Virus record (IMG/VR): IMGVR_UViG_3300023104_000106
Span: 1 to 40,371 of that record
Direction: 5' to 3' (one strand)
Length of the DNA: 40,371 nt
Source of the DNA: a virus
Shown: one piece after another, positions 24,981 through 32,158 of the stretch
Numbering within the stretch: position 1 is the first letter of the stretch
Layout: every line of letters begins with the position of its first letter
Notes under the pieces: model-generated
Database searches by the model: none
The model's input: the letters and a program-made list of their open reading frames with translations, nothing else
What the model was told of the DNA's origin: nothing
Made by a program: the position numbers and the translations under genes

Positions 24981-25153
24981 ATGAAAAATAAAAAGATTCA
25001 AAAAATTAATAAAATACACAAGAATTAATCATTGAAAGATGGCGGTCGAGCAGATTAAATTCTATTCCTGCTATTGCATTGGAGTTTGGATTAAAGCAGC
25101 ATGTTATTAAAGCCACTGTCAATAATTATTTATCAACTCAAATAACAACTTAA
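24981..25153 (+). pseudogene. Possible frameshifted small gene
   Basis: ATG 24981 opens a 15-codon frame (MKNKKIQKINKI...) that stops at 25028. From 25013 a neighbouring frame without a start codon runs to TAA 25151-25153 and reads like real protein (ERWRSSRLNSIPAIALEFGL, then KQHVIKATVNNYLST), with a helix-turn-helix look. One lost or gained base near 25012-25025 would join them. It may be a decayed small regulator or chance. Confidence 0.25.
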
Positions 25154-25155
25154 TC

Positions 25156-25461
25156 ATGAAAAAAGATAAGCCAAAATTATATTTTAAGACTATTGATGAT
25201 ACGTTTTGTAGTTCTTTAGAAAGTCACTTGCAAGATGCAAAGAATGAAGGTTTAGAAGAAGTTACTTTGATCGAGGCGGATCCGGATAATGACAATCCAG
25301 ACTTTATTTGGTGTATAAGTGAAGGTGAATGTGTCGAAAGGCATATGTGTAAAAAATCACAATGTTCTAGCTATAATTCTAAATCGGGTAGAGGTATTTG
25401 TTCCGACCGTGGGAATTTGTATCAGCATGGCGATGAGGTTTTATTTAAAATAGAAAAATAA
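25156..25461 (+). CDS. Small cysteine-rich acidic protein
   Basis: The 101 residues start with a charged region, then IEADPDNDNPDF, and then a Cys-rich part: WCISEGECVERHMCKKSQC and a later GICSDRG. Five to six cysteines with a His suggest a small zinc-binding fold. It is a single-gene unit closed by a terminator at 25470. Function unknown. Confidence 0.55.
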   Translation: MKKDKPKLYFKTIDDTFCSSLESHLQDAKNEGLEEVTLIEADPDNDNPDFIWCISEGECVERHMCKKSQCSSYNSKSGRGICSDRGNLYQHGDEVLFKIEK

Positions 25462-25469
25462 TAATAATC

Positions 25470-25495
25470 AAAGGTGTCGAATTAAACACCTTTTT
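25470..25495 (+). terminator. Rho-independent terminator after the Cys-rich gene
   Basis: AAAGGTGT (25470-25477) pairs with ACACCTTT (25486-25493) around CGAATTAA, with five T residues at the end. Confidence 0.8.
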
Positions 25496-25509
25496 AATAC
25501 ATCATAGTT

Positions 25510-25992
25510 ATGAAAAAATTAAACCTGGCTAAAAGTTTTAGCTACATAGTCGCAATTATACTCGTTTTTGGAGCAGCCAAATTAAATGCTCAATCTCAAT
25601 TATCCGTTATGGCAGGATATAAAGCAATTGAAGTTTCAGGCGCTTACACAGCAGAAAACGAGCTAATTTTTGGCGTTGCAATCTCTGCAGTAGATTCCAA
25701 AATGACACAGAAAAGAGCAAATACAAATGATAAAGGTTCTAATCACGAATTCAAATCAGATTATACACCAGCTGCATTTGGTTTGATCGGCGCTAAGTTC
25801 GATCAATTATCAATCATTGGTAAAATCGGTGGCGCTTATATAAAACAGGAAATCAACGGTAATCCCGAACCGCAAAACATCTATTTAGCGGTAGGAGTGA
25901 TCATCGATTATAAAGTATCGGAACTAACAGGCCTAAGAGTTTCTTATGATGCTGTTAGTGGCCCAATGGCCGGAATTAGTTTAAATTTTTAG
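25510..25992 (+). CDS. Predicted small outer-membrane beta-barrel protein
   Basis: A 160-residue exported protein with a Sec signal peptide (about 1-27: basic start, hydrophobic core IVAIILVFGAAK, cleavage after LNA). The mature part has alternating amphipathic strands such as SQLSVMAGYKAIEVSGAYT, FGLIGAKFDQLSIIGKIGGAY and a C-terminal strand ending MAGISLNF with terminal Phe, the outer-membrane assembly signature. Phage genes of this kind change the lysogen surface, for example by masking a receptor. The barrel and signal are seen; surface exclusion is inferred. Confidence 0.65.
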   Translation: MKKLNLAKSFSYIVAIILVFGAAKLNAQSQLSVMAGYKAIEVSGAYTAENELIFGVAISAVDSKMTQKRANTNDKGSNHEFKSDYTPAAFGLIGAKFDQLSIIGKIGGAYIKQEINGNPEPQNIYLAVGVIIDYKVSELTGLRVSYDAVSGPMAGISLNF

Positions 25993-25998
25993 TAAAAA

Positions 25999-26265
25999 AT
26001 GGCATCACACGTAAATGATAAAAATCACATAAAAATTAAGTATGATAACTTTCAAAGTGCACTATTACAATGTAACAAGCATAATGGAAAAGTTGAAAAC
26101 TTAGGAAAAAGAAAGATGGTTCCTTATCTGTGCAAGATCTGTAATAAAGTGCATACCGGCCACCATAGCAAAAAAATAATAACTTTTAAAGTTCAGGAAT
26201 CAGCACTGAAGAAAATAAATGATGTTTTAAGCATCAGTATCCTAATTAAAAAAATAGATTTATGA
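25999..26265 (+). CDS. Small zinc-finger-like protein
   Basis: The 88 residues carry QCNKHNG, then YLCKICNKVHTGHHSKK, which fits a Cys2-His2-type metal site, with a basic surround. Start is 6 bp after the barrel gene, and the stop overlaps the ASCH gene by 4 bp. It probably binds nucleic acid; the target is unknown. Confidence 0.55.
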   Translation: MASHVNDKNHIKIKYDNFQSALLQCNKHNGKVENLGKRKMVPYLCKICNKVHTGHHSKKIITFKVQESALKKINDVLSISILIKKIDL

Positions 26266-26702
26266 AAGCACTATCAGTAAAGAATCCTTGGGGGTACTTG
26301 ATTGTACTCGGAATCAAAGACATTGAAAATCGATCCTGGCGGACTAATTTCAGAGGGACATGCTATATTCATGCATCCGGACAAATTTACCCGTTTTTTA
26401 AAGGAAATAATTTAGCTTTCCCAGTTGACCAATGGGCGGATATAAACAAAGTAATTGATCTTAAAATTCCAGGTGAAAAAGAAAAGTTTTTTATAACCTC
26501 AGCAATTATTGGCGAGGCAGAAATAATTGACTGCGTTCAGAATCATCCGTCAATTTGGGCTGAAAAAGCAACTCTCGGAGAAAAACCAATTTGGAACTGG
26601 GTTCTTGCAAATCCGGTCCTTTATGATAAACCGATTTTAGACGTCAAAGGTAAACTTGGGTTTTGGGAGGTGGATTATAGTATATTTAGAGATTTACTTT
26701 AA
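26262..26702 (+). CDS. ASCH-domain protein
   Basis: The 146 residues show the ASCH fold pattern: MKALSVKNPWGYLIVLGIKD, then IENRSWRTNFRG, CYIHASGQ, and a C-terminal IIGEAEIIDC, GKLGFWEVD. ASCH is a PUA-related beta-barrel that binds RNA or modified nucleosides; some members are hydrolases or ribonucleases. Phages carry it often beside replication genes, with unclear role. It overlaps the convergent membrane gene by 9 bp at the 3' end. Confidence 0.8.
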   Translation: MKALSVKNPWGYLIVLGIKDIENRSWRTNFRGTCYIHASGQIYPFFKGNNLAFPVDQWADINKVIDLKIPGEKEKFFITSAIIGEAEIIDCVQNHPSIWAEKATLGEKPIWNWVLANPVLYDKPILDVKGKLGFWEVDYSIFRDLL

Positions 26703-27365
26703 TTCTTTTTTTAGATTATCAATAAGAATAAAATAAAATTGATTCATCAGTATAAGTTCGTCTTCACTTTCAACAATAATGTGCGTATCTAATCTTCGAG
26801 CTACTATTGCATCGCAAAAAACATTCAACTTATTTGCGTTGATTAACAATTTATTAAAATCAGGAGAGTTCAAATTATATTCAAATAAATGTCCATATCT
26901 GCGTTCGAAAGTCAGTATGTAATGATAAAAGTCCCTAAATACTAATGTTACATTGCGAAATGATTGCAAGTTTTCTAACCTTACATCATTTGGTATGTTT
27001 GTATTTATAATTATCGCAGTAGATCTAACTATTTCGCCACTAATACTAGTTATTTCAGGCAGGAACGAAGTTAGTTTGTCATAGCAATCAAGTTTTCGCA
27101 CTAGCAAATTTATTTTTTTATTTTCTTCATTTGATTGCTTACTAACTGTATTCGTTAGAAGACCTAAAATAATTAAGCTGCTTAATGATAGAATTGTGTT
27201 GATAGTTCCACCGATGTAATCGCCAAAAGATGCCCAATCACTTAAATCATTTGAAATTGTTTTGTTTCCAAAATGATTCATAAATATTGCAATTGGAACA
27301 AGCATTAAGATAAAAGAGAAAATAGAAATGGATATGAAAGCGTGATTTTTTAGAAATTTAATCAT
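26694..27365 (-). CDS. AbiC-like two-TM membrane protein
   Basis: The 223 residues start with a membrane segment (about 8-30: AFISISIFSFILMLVPIAIF), then DWASFGDYIGGTINTILSLS leading into a second segment (to about 75), then a charged cytoplasmic helical domain. The W-x2-FGDYxGG-x-N motif between the membrane spans is that of putative phage abortive infection proteins (AbiC-like). It is the second gene of a minus-strand pair, 59 bp after the 2TM coiled-coil gene, against the direction of the flanking phage genes. Superinfection exclusion or abortive infection by the prophage is likely but inferred. Confidence 0.6.
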   Translation of the reverse strand: MIKFLKNHAFISISIFSFILMLVPIAIFMNHFGNKTISNDLSDWASFGDYIGGTINTILSLSSLIILGLLTNTVSKQSNEENKKINLLVRKLDCYDKLTSFLPEITSISGEIVRSTAIIINTNIPNDVRLENLQSFRNVTLVFRDFYHYILTFERRYGHLFEYNLNSPDFNKLLINANKLNVFCDAIVARRLDTHIIVESEDELILMNQFYFILIDNLKKELK

Positions 27366-27424
27366 TTAAAGTAGTTTTTAGTCTATTTATCCAACGCAAG
27401 TGAGTATTGTATTTCAATATTTAA

Positions 27425-28318
27425 TTATGAAATATTATACTTAGTTAAGTCATTTTTAAGTAACGCAATTACAAAGTGTCCCACTAAAGTTATTTCTACT
27501 TTATTATTCGTGACTTTGACTAGTCCGAGATCTAAAAATCGATTTAAGAAAAGTTCCTCTATATGTGATGTATGATAAGTTTTGGTTTCTTGTCCGTTTC
27601 CAAATAGAGCTATAAATGCCGTACGTTCTAATGCTGTCGTTTTTTTTAGGGTAGTTAATCCAACATCTACTAGATCGGGATCTAGCAGGTTTTTATAATC
27701 CTCTTCATCTTTTTGTGCTTTATTATGTAGAATCTCAGTAATTCTACTTTTAAGCGAATTATTCTCTTTTGATAAATTGTCAATTGACTTATTAAGATCA
27801 TTTTCTTTGTCAAGCGAGACAGAAAAGCGATCTGACCATCGTTGTTCGTCTAGTTTGTTTTGGTCAGTAAGACCCTTTAGTTCTTCCTGTAAACTTTCTA
27901 TTTTTGATTGTAAAGTAATTATTTGACTTGTTCCAGCTTTAGCATCTGCGACTTGTCTTTCTAATTCTGCAAAATCTTTTTGTTGATGTAAGTCATCAGT
28001 TCGTTTAGCTTTTTTTTCCTCCGCTCTTTTTGTAGAATACTTACCAAGCAGATAATCTATGACTAGATTTATATATGGTAGTGCAATTATATAAAATAAC
28101 GCAATTCCGATTGGAATTAAAAAGTTTGACCAACTACAATAATTACCTTCAATCCATTCTATTCGACAATGAACCGGCCATTCTGAATAAAATAGAATTG
28201 CAAATACTCTCCAATTAAAAATTAAGAAAGAAATTATAAATGAACCAACTAAGGGACTTTTTATTCTCTCAGTCGAGCTGTCATAGATATTTTGAAAAAA
28301 TTCCTTAATTGTTTCCAT
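27425..28318 (-). CDS. 2TM coiled-coil protein, homologue of the Gabija neighbour
   Basis: A 297-residue protein with the same plan as the product of 4643-5497: first 61 residues match at 43 positions (ERIKSP, GSFIIS, IFNWR, WPVHCRIE), two membrane segments (about 22-45 and 64-90), a coiled coil with ADAKAGTSQ and ERW/QRW-like marks, and a diverged C-terminal domain with a DLGLVKVTNNKVEIT segment of winged-helix character. It has its own consensus promoter 17 bp upstream and leads the AbiC-like gene. The family is unknown to me; a conflict role at the inner membrane is inferred from both contexts. Confidence 0.75.
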   Translation of the reverse strand: METIKEFFQNIYDSSTERIKSPLVGSFIISFLIFNWRVFAILFYSEWPVHCRIEWIEGNYCSWSNFLIPIGIALFYIIALPYINLVIDYLLGKYSTKRAEEKKAKRTDDLHQQKDFAELERQVADAKAGTSQIITLQSKIESLQEELKGLTDQNKLDEQRWSDRFSVSLDKENDLNKSIDNLSKENNSLKSRITEILHNKAQKDEEDYKNLLDPDLVDVGLTTLKKTTALERTAFIALFGNGQETKTYHTSHIEELFLNRFLDLGLVKVTNNKVEITLVGHFVIALLKNDLTKYNIS

Positions 28319-28334
28319 TCATTTTTAATTTTGG

Positions 28335-28365
28335 CAAACATAGGATTTAAATTGAAGTTTCCAAA
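28335..28365 (-). promoter_or_regulatory. Promoter of the membrane-protein pair
   Basis: On the minus strand, TTTG (28362-28365) and TATGTTTG (28335-28342) are separated by 19 bp, a full match to the Bacteroidota consensus. Transcription would start about 10 bases before the ATG, giving a very short leader. This suggests expression in the lysogen independent of the lytic promoters. Confidence 0.75.
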
Positions 28366-28392
28366 TAACTTATAATAGTGTGAGGCTAAAAC

Positions 28393-28440
28393 AGGTATTT
28401 ATACCTAGTAGAATTGTCAATTAATCGTTTAGATTAATTG
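28393..28440. repeat. Two palindromes upstream of the membrane-protein promoter
   Basis: AGGTAT-TT-ATACCT (28393-28406) and CAATTAATC-GTTTA-GATTAATTG (28418-28440) are perfect inverted repeats just behind the promoter. They could be regulator sites for the membrane-protein pair or for rightward transcription. The rest of the gene-free stretch 28319-28978 is AT-rich, with a second possible rightward -7 box TATATTTG near 28528. Confidence 0.4.
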
Positions 28441-28747
28441 TGCTGTAACTACGGAAAGAACCTGGTAAAAAATCGTACTTGCATACATTTGTTCGTATTT
28501 TTGTATTTTAAATTGTCTGCAATATTATATTTGGCAAAGCTTTAATAATTTATTATATTGTAAAATAGGTGCGTACTTTTCTTACGAATCAATTTTGAAA
28601 TATTGATAAGTATTTTTAAATCGATTGTAAAATTTAGAAGAAATCAGTGTTAATTGCGTATTAATACGTGGTTTATATAAAGTTTTTAGTTGTATATTTA
28701 CTCTACAATTACATGTTTACAATTATTTTTTATTTTACGGAACAATA

Positions 28748-28798
28748 TTTGCTAGGTATAGAAGATAAGTGTATCTTTGCCCTCCCTTTTTAGGGAGG
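28748..28798 (+). promoter_or_regulatory. Strong promoter with 5' leader hairpin
   Basis: TTTG (28748-28751), 20 bp, TATCTTTG (28772-28779) is a perfect consensus. Immediately after it, CCTCCC-TTTTTA-GGGAGG (28781-28798) would form a hairpin at or near the 5' end of the RNA, which usually protects a transcript or controls its first steps. The leader to the small gene at 28979 is about 190 bases. Confidence 0.75.
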
Positions 28799-28978
28799 TT
28801 ATTTAGAATCGTTATAAATTGATATTTAACATTGATTTTTGATCTTGTTTATCAAATTCACATTGTTATATTTGTCAAAAAATATTTTCAAATGTATTAT
28901 TTTTAGAGAGTAATTATTTTAGGATTTGAACCAATTATCTAAGATTTTTATATCTACAATTTTTTAAAACCCACTATT

Positions 28979-29137
28979 ATGGAAAAGAAGTTTAACAGTA
29001 AAGGAATTGAATTTGTTCCTAAAAACGATGTTTCGGAAGAAGCTAAGTTGAAGTTGAACAAATTAATTGAAGGAAAAACAGAACGCTTAAACAAGCTTGT
29101 AGCAGACTATAAAGCTGGTAGATTAGTATCACAATAG
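28979..29137 (+). CDS. 52-residue basic protein in its own transcription unit
   Basis: ATG 28979 to TAG 29137 gives MEKKFNSKGIEFVPKNDVSE and a second half that is helical and basic (KLNKLIEGKTERLNKLVADY). The unit has a consensus promoter, a leader hairpin and a dedicated terminator 27 bp after the stop. A tiny gene with such full signals is likely strongly expressed. The sequence suggests a small helical nucleic-acid or protein binder; no family recognised. Confidence 0.6.
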   Translation: MEKKFNSKGIEFVPKNDVSEEAKLKLNKLIEGKTERLNKLVADYKAGRLVSQ

Positions 29138-29163
29138 GAATTCTATGTTAAGATTTACAACTC

Positions 29164-29192
29164 ATGAGAGCTTAAATAGCTCTCATTTTTTT
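29164..29192 (+). terminator. Terminator of the 52-residue gene
   Basis: ATGAGAGCT (29164-29172) and AGCTCTCAT (29178-29186) are perfect arms around TAAAT, followed by a run of seven T. An in-frame ATG at 29145 for the next gene lies before this hairpin and is therefore unlikely. Confidence 0.9.
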
Positions 29193-29219
29193 ATAACAAC
29201 ATTACAAGATAATATCTGT

Positions 29220-29621
29220 ATGTTGAATTTTACAAAATTAGATCAGGAGGAAATGTTTTTTCAACATGATTATCTGCAAGAAAATGTTTTTGAATTAACT
29301 GTGGCAAAGGCTACTGCAAATAAAGAAAATTGTGGTAAGGGACTAGCGCCGACAATTAAAAGTATTTTCGATACTTTTTTAGCAGAGCGGGAAGAAACGG
29401 TTGTATATGTATCTATGGAGGAGAATTCTTCAAAATACCACTTGGTAACTAGATATATTAACAATGAAGTTGATCCAAATTATAAAATGTTATTATTTAA
29501 AGCGGACAACAAAGCTTTCTTTTTCTTTTTTAATGAGCACAAAACTAGCACCGTCGAAGTAATTGTTGGCTTAACAAGATATTTTAAAAATGAATATGGT
29601 ATTAGTTTTGTAAATAACTAA
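29220..29621 (+). CDS. DUF6169-like hypothetical protein
   Basis: The ATG at 29220 is chosen because the earlier in-frame ATG (29145) precedes a terminator. The product has 133 residues with the pattern GKGLAPTIKSIFDTFLAERE, VVYVSMEE, YHLVTRYINN and KMLLFKADNKAFFFFFNEH. This is reminiscent of the DUF6169 family of Bacteroidota mobile elements, which sits after a small helical gene like the one here. The match is by eye. Function is unknown; a toxin-antitoxin-like pair with the 52-residue gene is conceivable but unsupported. Confidence 0.5.
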   Translation: MLNFTKLDQEEMFFQHDYLQENVFELTVAKATANKENCGKGLAPTIKSIFDTFLAEREETVVYVSMEENSSKYHLVTRYINNEVDPNYKMLLFKADNKAFFFFFNEHKTSTVEVIVGLTRYFKNEYGISFVNN

Positions 29622-29644
29622 TATGTTTTTTTATATGAAGCAGA

Positions 29645-29671
29645 AACCCACTATTATTAGTGGGTTTTTTT
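29645..29671 (+). terminator. Terminator after the DUF6169-like gene
   Basis: AACCCACTA (29645-29653) and TAGTGGGTT (29658-29666) form perfect arms around TTAT, followed by T residues to 29671. Confidence 0.9.
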
Positions 29672-29695
29672 ATGAATATTTATTAAATTTGGAAT

Positions 29696-30028
29696 ATGCA
29701 AAATCACACACTCATATTATCAACAGCAAAAGTCGCAATTCCGGAAGGAGTTACAATCGACTTTATCACTAGTTTGATTAATCGTGGATTAACCGGGATA
29801 GAATATTTTGGACCGGAAATCGATAACCAAGAAGATTTTATCGAACCCGATATGAAACTGGCCAGTGAAGAGATTTCATATTTCGAATTCTTTTTTGATA
29901 CTGATGAACCAATCGAATATGATCTACTTTCAGAAACTGACGTAGATGGATTCGTATTGGACTTAATAAAAAAATCCGCTAACATTGATCTGCGAGCGGA
30001 TGAAAAGGATATAATTGTATACCTATAA
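29696..30028 (+). CDS. Acidic hypothetical protein
   Basis: A 110-residue, strongly acidic protein (GPEIDNQEDFIEPDMKLASE, FFFDTDEPIEYDLLSETDVD) that begins with a soluble mixed segment. Acidic small phage proteins often mimic DNA to block nucleases or restriction, but nothing here proves that. It ends 4 bp from a convergent gene. Confidence 0.5.
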   Translation: MQNHTLILSTAKVAIPEGVTIDFITSLINRGLTGIEYFGPEIDNQEDFIEPDMKLASEEISYFEFFFDTDEPIEYDLLSETDVDGFVLDLIKKSANIDLRADEKDIIVYL

Positions 30029-30032
30029 AATT

Positions 30033-30422
30033 TTAAAAGTCCTCATCTAAATTTATTGATTCATCATCAATATTTGTTTCCACAGAAGGTGAGAGGTCAA
30101 TATAAGTTACAGTTATCTCTTCGGCATACTTATTAATATCCGGCGCAACAACTTTCAGAATTTCGTTTATTTTTTCACTTGCAATTTTCTCAATTTCTGG
30201 ATTTGAAAGTTTAATACCAGATTTATCTGCAATGCCAGGTATTCGATCTAATAAAAATTCAAGAAGCACAAATCTGCATTTCTCAAAATGCTCACCTATT
30301 GCATCATCTTCATAAAACATTTGATAAGGATACTGATATTGTATTAACTCTTTTCTAGAGTATAAACATTCCAGATAGATTTGGATTAGCTTTTTGTTTT
30401 GTTTTTCACTGAATGTAATCAT
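30033..30422 (-). CDS. Acidic hypothetical protein
   Basis: The start at 30422 (MITFSEKQ) is preferred over 30449, because the longer form would overlap the upstream SRAP stop and the sequence TAATTAAAATACCA before ATG is a usual start context. The 129 residues are helical (QNKKLIQIYLECLYSRKELI, FVLLEFLLDRIPGIAD) with a very acidic tail (TNIDDESINLDEDF). No family recognised. It follows the SRAP gene on the same strand and may be co-transcribed. Confidence 0.5.
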   Translation of the reverse strand: MITFSEKQNKKLIQIYLECLYSRKELIQYQYPYQMFYEDDAIGEHFEKCRFVLLEFLLDRIPGIADKSGIKLSNPEIEKIASEKINEILKVVAPDINKYAEEITVTYIDLSPSVETNIDDESINLDEDF

Positions 30423-30429
30423 TGGTATT

Positions 30430-31059
30430 TTAATTAGTTGGAAATGCAATTATTTTTGAATCGTATTTTGGAAATGCAAAGCTTTTAATATCAGATTTAG
30501 GATCTAGCCATTTTTGTTCATCTTGTCTATTAACAATTAGAGGCATTCTTTCCCTGTTATTATGAACAAACCTCATCACTTCGTTAGCTTGAGTCGTCAA
30601 CATGGTGTAAGTCTTTAAAACGTATCCGTTTGCCGGATTTATCCAGCTGTCATAAAGTCCAGCAAAGCAGAATATTTCATCTGTTTGTGATGATATAAAA
30701 TACTTCTCTTTCTTTTTCCCTTTAGCATCTAACCAGCGCCACTCATAATATCCAGTAGCAATGATTAAGCATCGATTTGAATTAATGTTTTTATATGATG
30801 GAGTAGTATCTATTCCTTCGATCCGGGCATTTAAAGTTCTTTCTCTAAAAGAAGTATCTTTTGCCCATGCAGGTACCAATCCCCAGGTGAAGTCAGTTTC
30901 TATGATATCCGGATTTCTATTTGTTATAATAGGAATGTTAGGATGATCAAATCCATTCACAAAAACACCTTCATAATATTGCCCAGTATTATTTACCGCA
31001 ATATTAAAGCGGAGTTTCACATCCCGACGACTTCCTTTTTGATCTACATAGTAACACAT
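30430..31059 (-). CDS. SRAP (YedK/HMCES-like) abasic-site protein
   Basis: The 209 residues hold the full SRAP active site: Cys2 after Met1 (MCYY), LNARIE with Asn78, TGYYEW with Glu106 and NNRERMPLI with His166. YedK/HMCES proteins form a thiazolidine crosslink to abasic sites in ssDNA and shield forks. The class is often found in SOS operons and in phages. Here it may guard the replicating phage genome. All key residues are present, so activity is likely. Confidence 0.88.
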   Translation of the reverse strand: MCYYVDQKGSRRDVKLRFNIAVNNTGQYYEGVFVNGFDHPNIPIITNRNPDIIETDFTWGLVPAWAKDTSFRERTLNARIEGIDTTPSYKNINSNRCLIIATGYYEWRWLDAKGKKKEKYFISSQTDEIFCFAGLYDSWINPANGYVLKTYTMLTTQANEVMRFVHNNRERMPLIVNRQDEQKWLDPKSDIKSFAFPKYDSKIIAFPTN

Positions 31060-31083
31060 ACTCTCTGTATTAGATCTATAAAG

Positions 31084-31413
31084 TTAATCTTTTTTTACAT
31101 TAATATTATAACGCTCAACATAGCTTTGTTCCGGGGCGGTCGGTTCTGGAGTCATTCCCATTACATTTTTATAATATAATTCTATATCATAATCATCTAC
31201 GAATGCTTTGTCAGTTCTAATAGTAACCTTCAAGCCAATTTTTTGCAGCCATATTCCCAATTCACGATATAAATTGGTTTCTCCTAACATCCAAAAATCC
31301 CATTCATTACGATCAAATAATAATTTGATTGCTTGATAGCCTTTAGTTGTTTTATCAAATCCGGCAGTTTCAATAATATGATCCTTTACTGCATTTTTTT
31401 CATTTGTATTCAT
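31084..31413 (-). CDS. Hypothetical protein, paralogue of its neighbour
   Basis: The 109 residues are similar to the product of 31418-31717: NEKNAVKDHIIETAGFDKTT with KGYQAIKLLFDRNEW, then YRELGIWLQ, then YYKNVMGM. The pair arose by duplication and lies 4 bp apart on the same strand. The C-terminal tail differs. No known family; a small helical fold is predicted. It lies 24 bp upstream of the SRAP gene. Confidence 0.55.
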   Translation of the reverse strand: MNTNEKNAVKDHIIETAGFDKTTKGYQAIKLLFDRNEWDFWMLGETNLYRELGIWLQKIGLKVTIRTDKAFVDDYDIELYYKNVMGMTPEPTAPEQSYVERYNINVKKD

Positions 31414-31417
31414 AGTA

Positions 31418-31717
31418 TTAAAGGTTACTTTTTAAGTTACTTTTGTCTGATTCTGATTTTAGACCCATAATATTTTCATAATATTTCATTACGATTTCAT
31501 CCGTTATTAAAATACGGTCAAACTTCATTGCGCATTCAAATTGCAAAAGCCATAGCTCTCTTCTAAGTGATACCGCTTCATCATAATTCACATCTTTAAA
31601 TAGTACTTCATTATAATTAAATAATCGCTGAATTAATTTGTACTGGGGAGTTGTTGAATGAAAGCCACACGCTTTGAGTATGTGTGCTTCAACTTCATTC
31701 TTTTCATCTGTTTTCAT
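31418..31717 (-). CDS. Hypothetical protein, first of a duplicated pair
   Basis: The ATG at 31717 (MKTDEKNEV) is chosen because it aligns with the neighbour's start (MNTNEKNAV) and because a -7 box at 31738-31745 lies upstream of it; the open frame to 31795 would run through the promoter. The 99 residues contain AHILKACGFHSTTPQYKLIQ, YDEAVSLRRELWLLQ and YYENIMGL. It leads the minus-strand operon with its paralogue, the SRAP gene and the acidic gene. Function unknown. Confidence 0.5.
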   Translation of the reverse strand: MKTDEKNEVEAHILKACGFHSTTPQYKLIQRLFNYNEVLFKDVNYDEAVSLRRELWLLQFECAMKFDRILITDEIVMKYYENIMGLKSESDKSNLKSNL

Positions 31718-31737
31718 CTTCATTAAATTTAGAAATA

Positions 31738-31745
31738 CAAAATTA
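31738..31745 (-). promoter_or_regulatory. -7 box of the SRAP operon
   Basis: TAATTTTG on the minus strand matches TAnnTTTG and lies about 20 bases before the chosen start. No TTTG is seen at the expected -33 distance, so the promoter is weak or depends on an activator. Confidence 0.4.
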
Positions 31746-31838
31746 ATACAGATTGTAACATAGTCATTTGTATAGAGTGTTATAAATTGGAACAAAATAC
31801 AATTGGAGATTTTGAGTATAAAAAGAGAGGTTTTTTGT

Positions 31839-31865
31839 GGAATTTAGGGAATTTAGGGAATTATT
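31839..31865 (+). repeat. Three tandem 9-bp purine-rich repeats
   Basis: GGAATTTAG occurs at 31839 and 31848, then as GGAATTATT at 31857. Related GGAATT words follow at about 31868 and 31891 (AGGAATTGGG, GGGAATTTGGGG). The strongly strand-biased purine tract (31830-31910) holds no gene. Binding site array or slippage repeat are both possible. Confidence 0.45.
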
Positions 31866-31974
31866 CAGGAATTGGGAAGTAATTATCTGGGGAATTTGGG
31901 GATTTTTTTGAGTTATAAACGAACTGTTGATAAATAAATCCTGAATTTTGGGATATTATATTTAACATTTATAA

Positions 31975-32158
31975 TATATTTGTCAAAAGAAAACCGCCTC
32001 AGTTTTTAAACATCAGCGGCTTCTGAAACATAATTATTCTATCTTTCGATAAATAATTTCACAAAGTCATAAATGAGTCGTCCAAAACCAATAATTGACA
32101 ATGTGAGGATCCTAAATTTGAGCCATAGACTTTCGGAGTCTTTAGGCTCATTTTTTTT
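31975..32158 (+). ncRNA. Candidate phage small RNA of about 170 nt
   Basis: A consensus -7 box TATATTTG (31975-31982) is followed by a stretch with a first hairpin (CCGC...GCGG near 32003-32028) and ends in a very stable terminator: TGAGCC (32119-32124) and AGACT pair with AGTCT and GGCTCA (32145-32150) around TTCGG, then eight T. An open frame from ATG 32073 runs straight through the terminator to 32294, so it is not a credible gene. The whole stretch 31796-32607 lacks a convincing protein gene. Confidence 0.5.
32119..32158 (+). terminator. Strong terminator of the candidate small RNA
   Basis: A two-part stem with arms TGAGCC/GGCTCA and AGACT/AGTCT, a TTCGG loop, and eight T residues (32151-32158). 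It is one of the best-formed terminators in the window, yet no convincing gene precedes it. Confidence 0.9.

Noticed and set aside
29145-29219. ATG 29145 as start of the DUF6169-like gene
   Set aside because: The extension would be translated across a perfect terminator with seven T; ATG 29220 is preferred.
31839-31910. CRISPR-like array
   Set aside because: Repeats are only 9 bp with no spacers and no cas genes nearby; simple tandem repeat.
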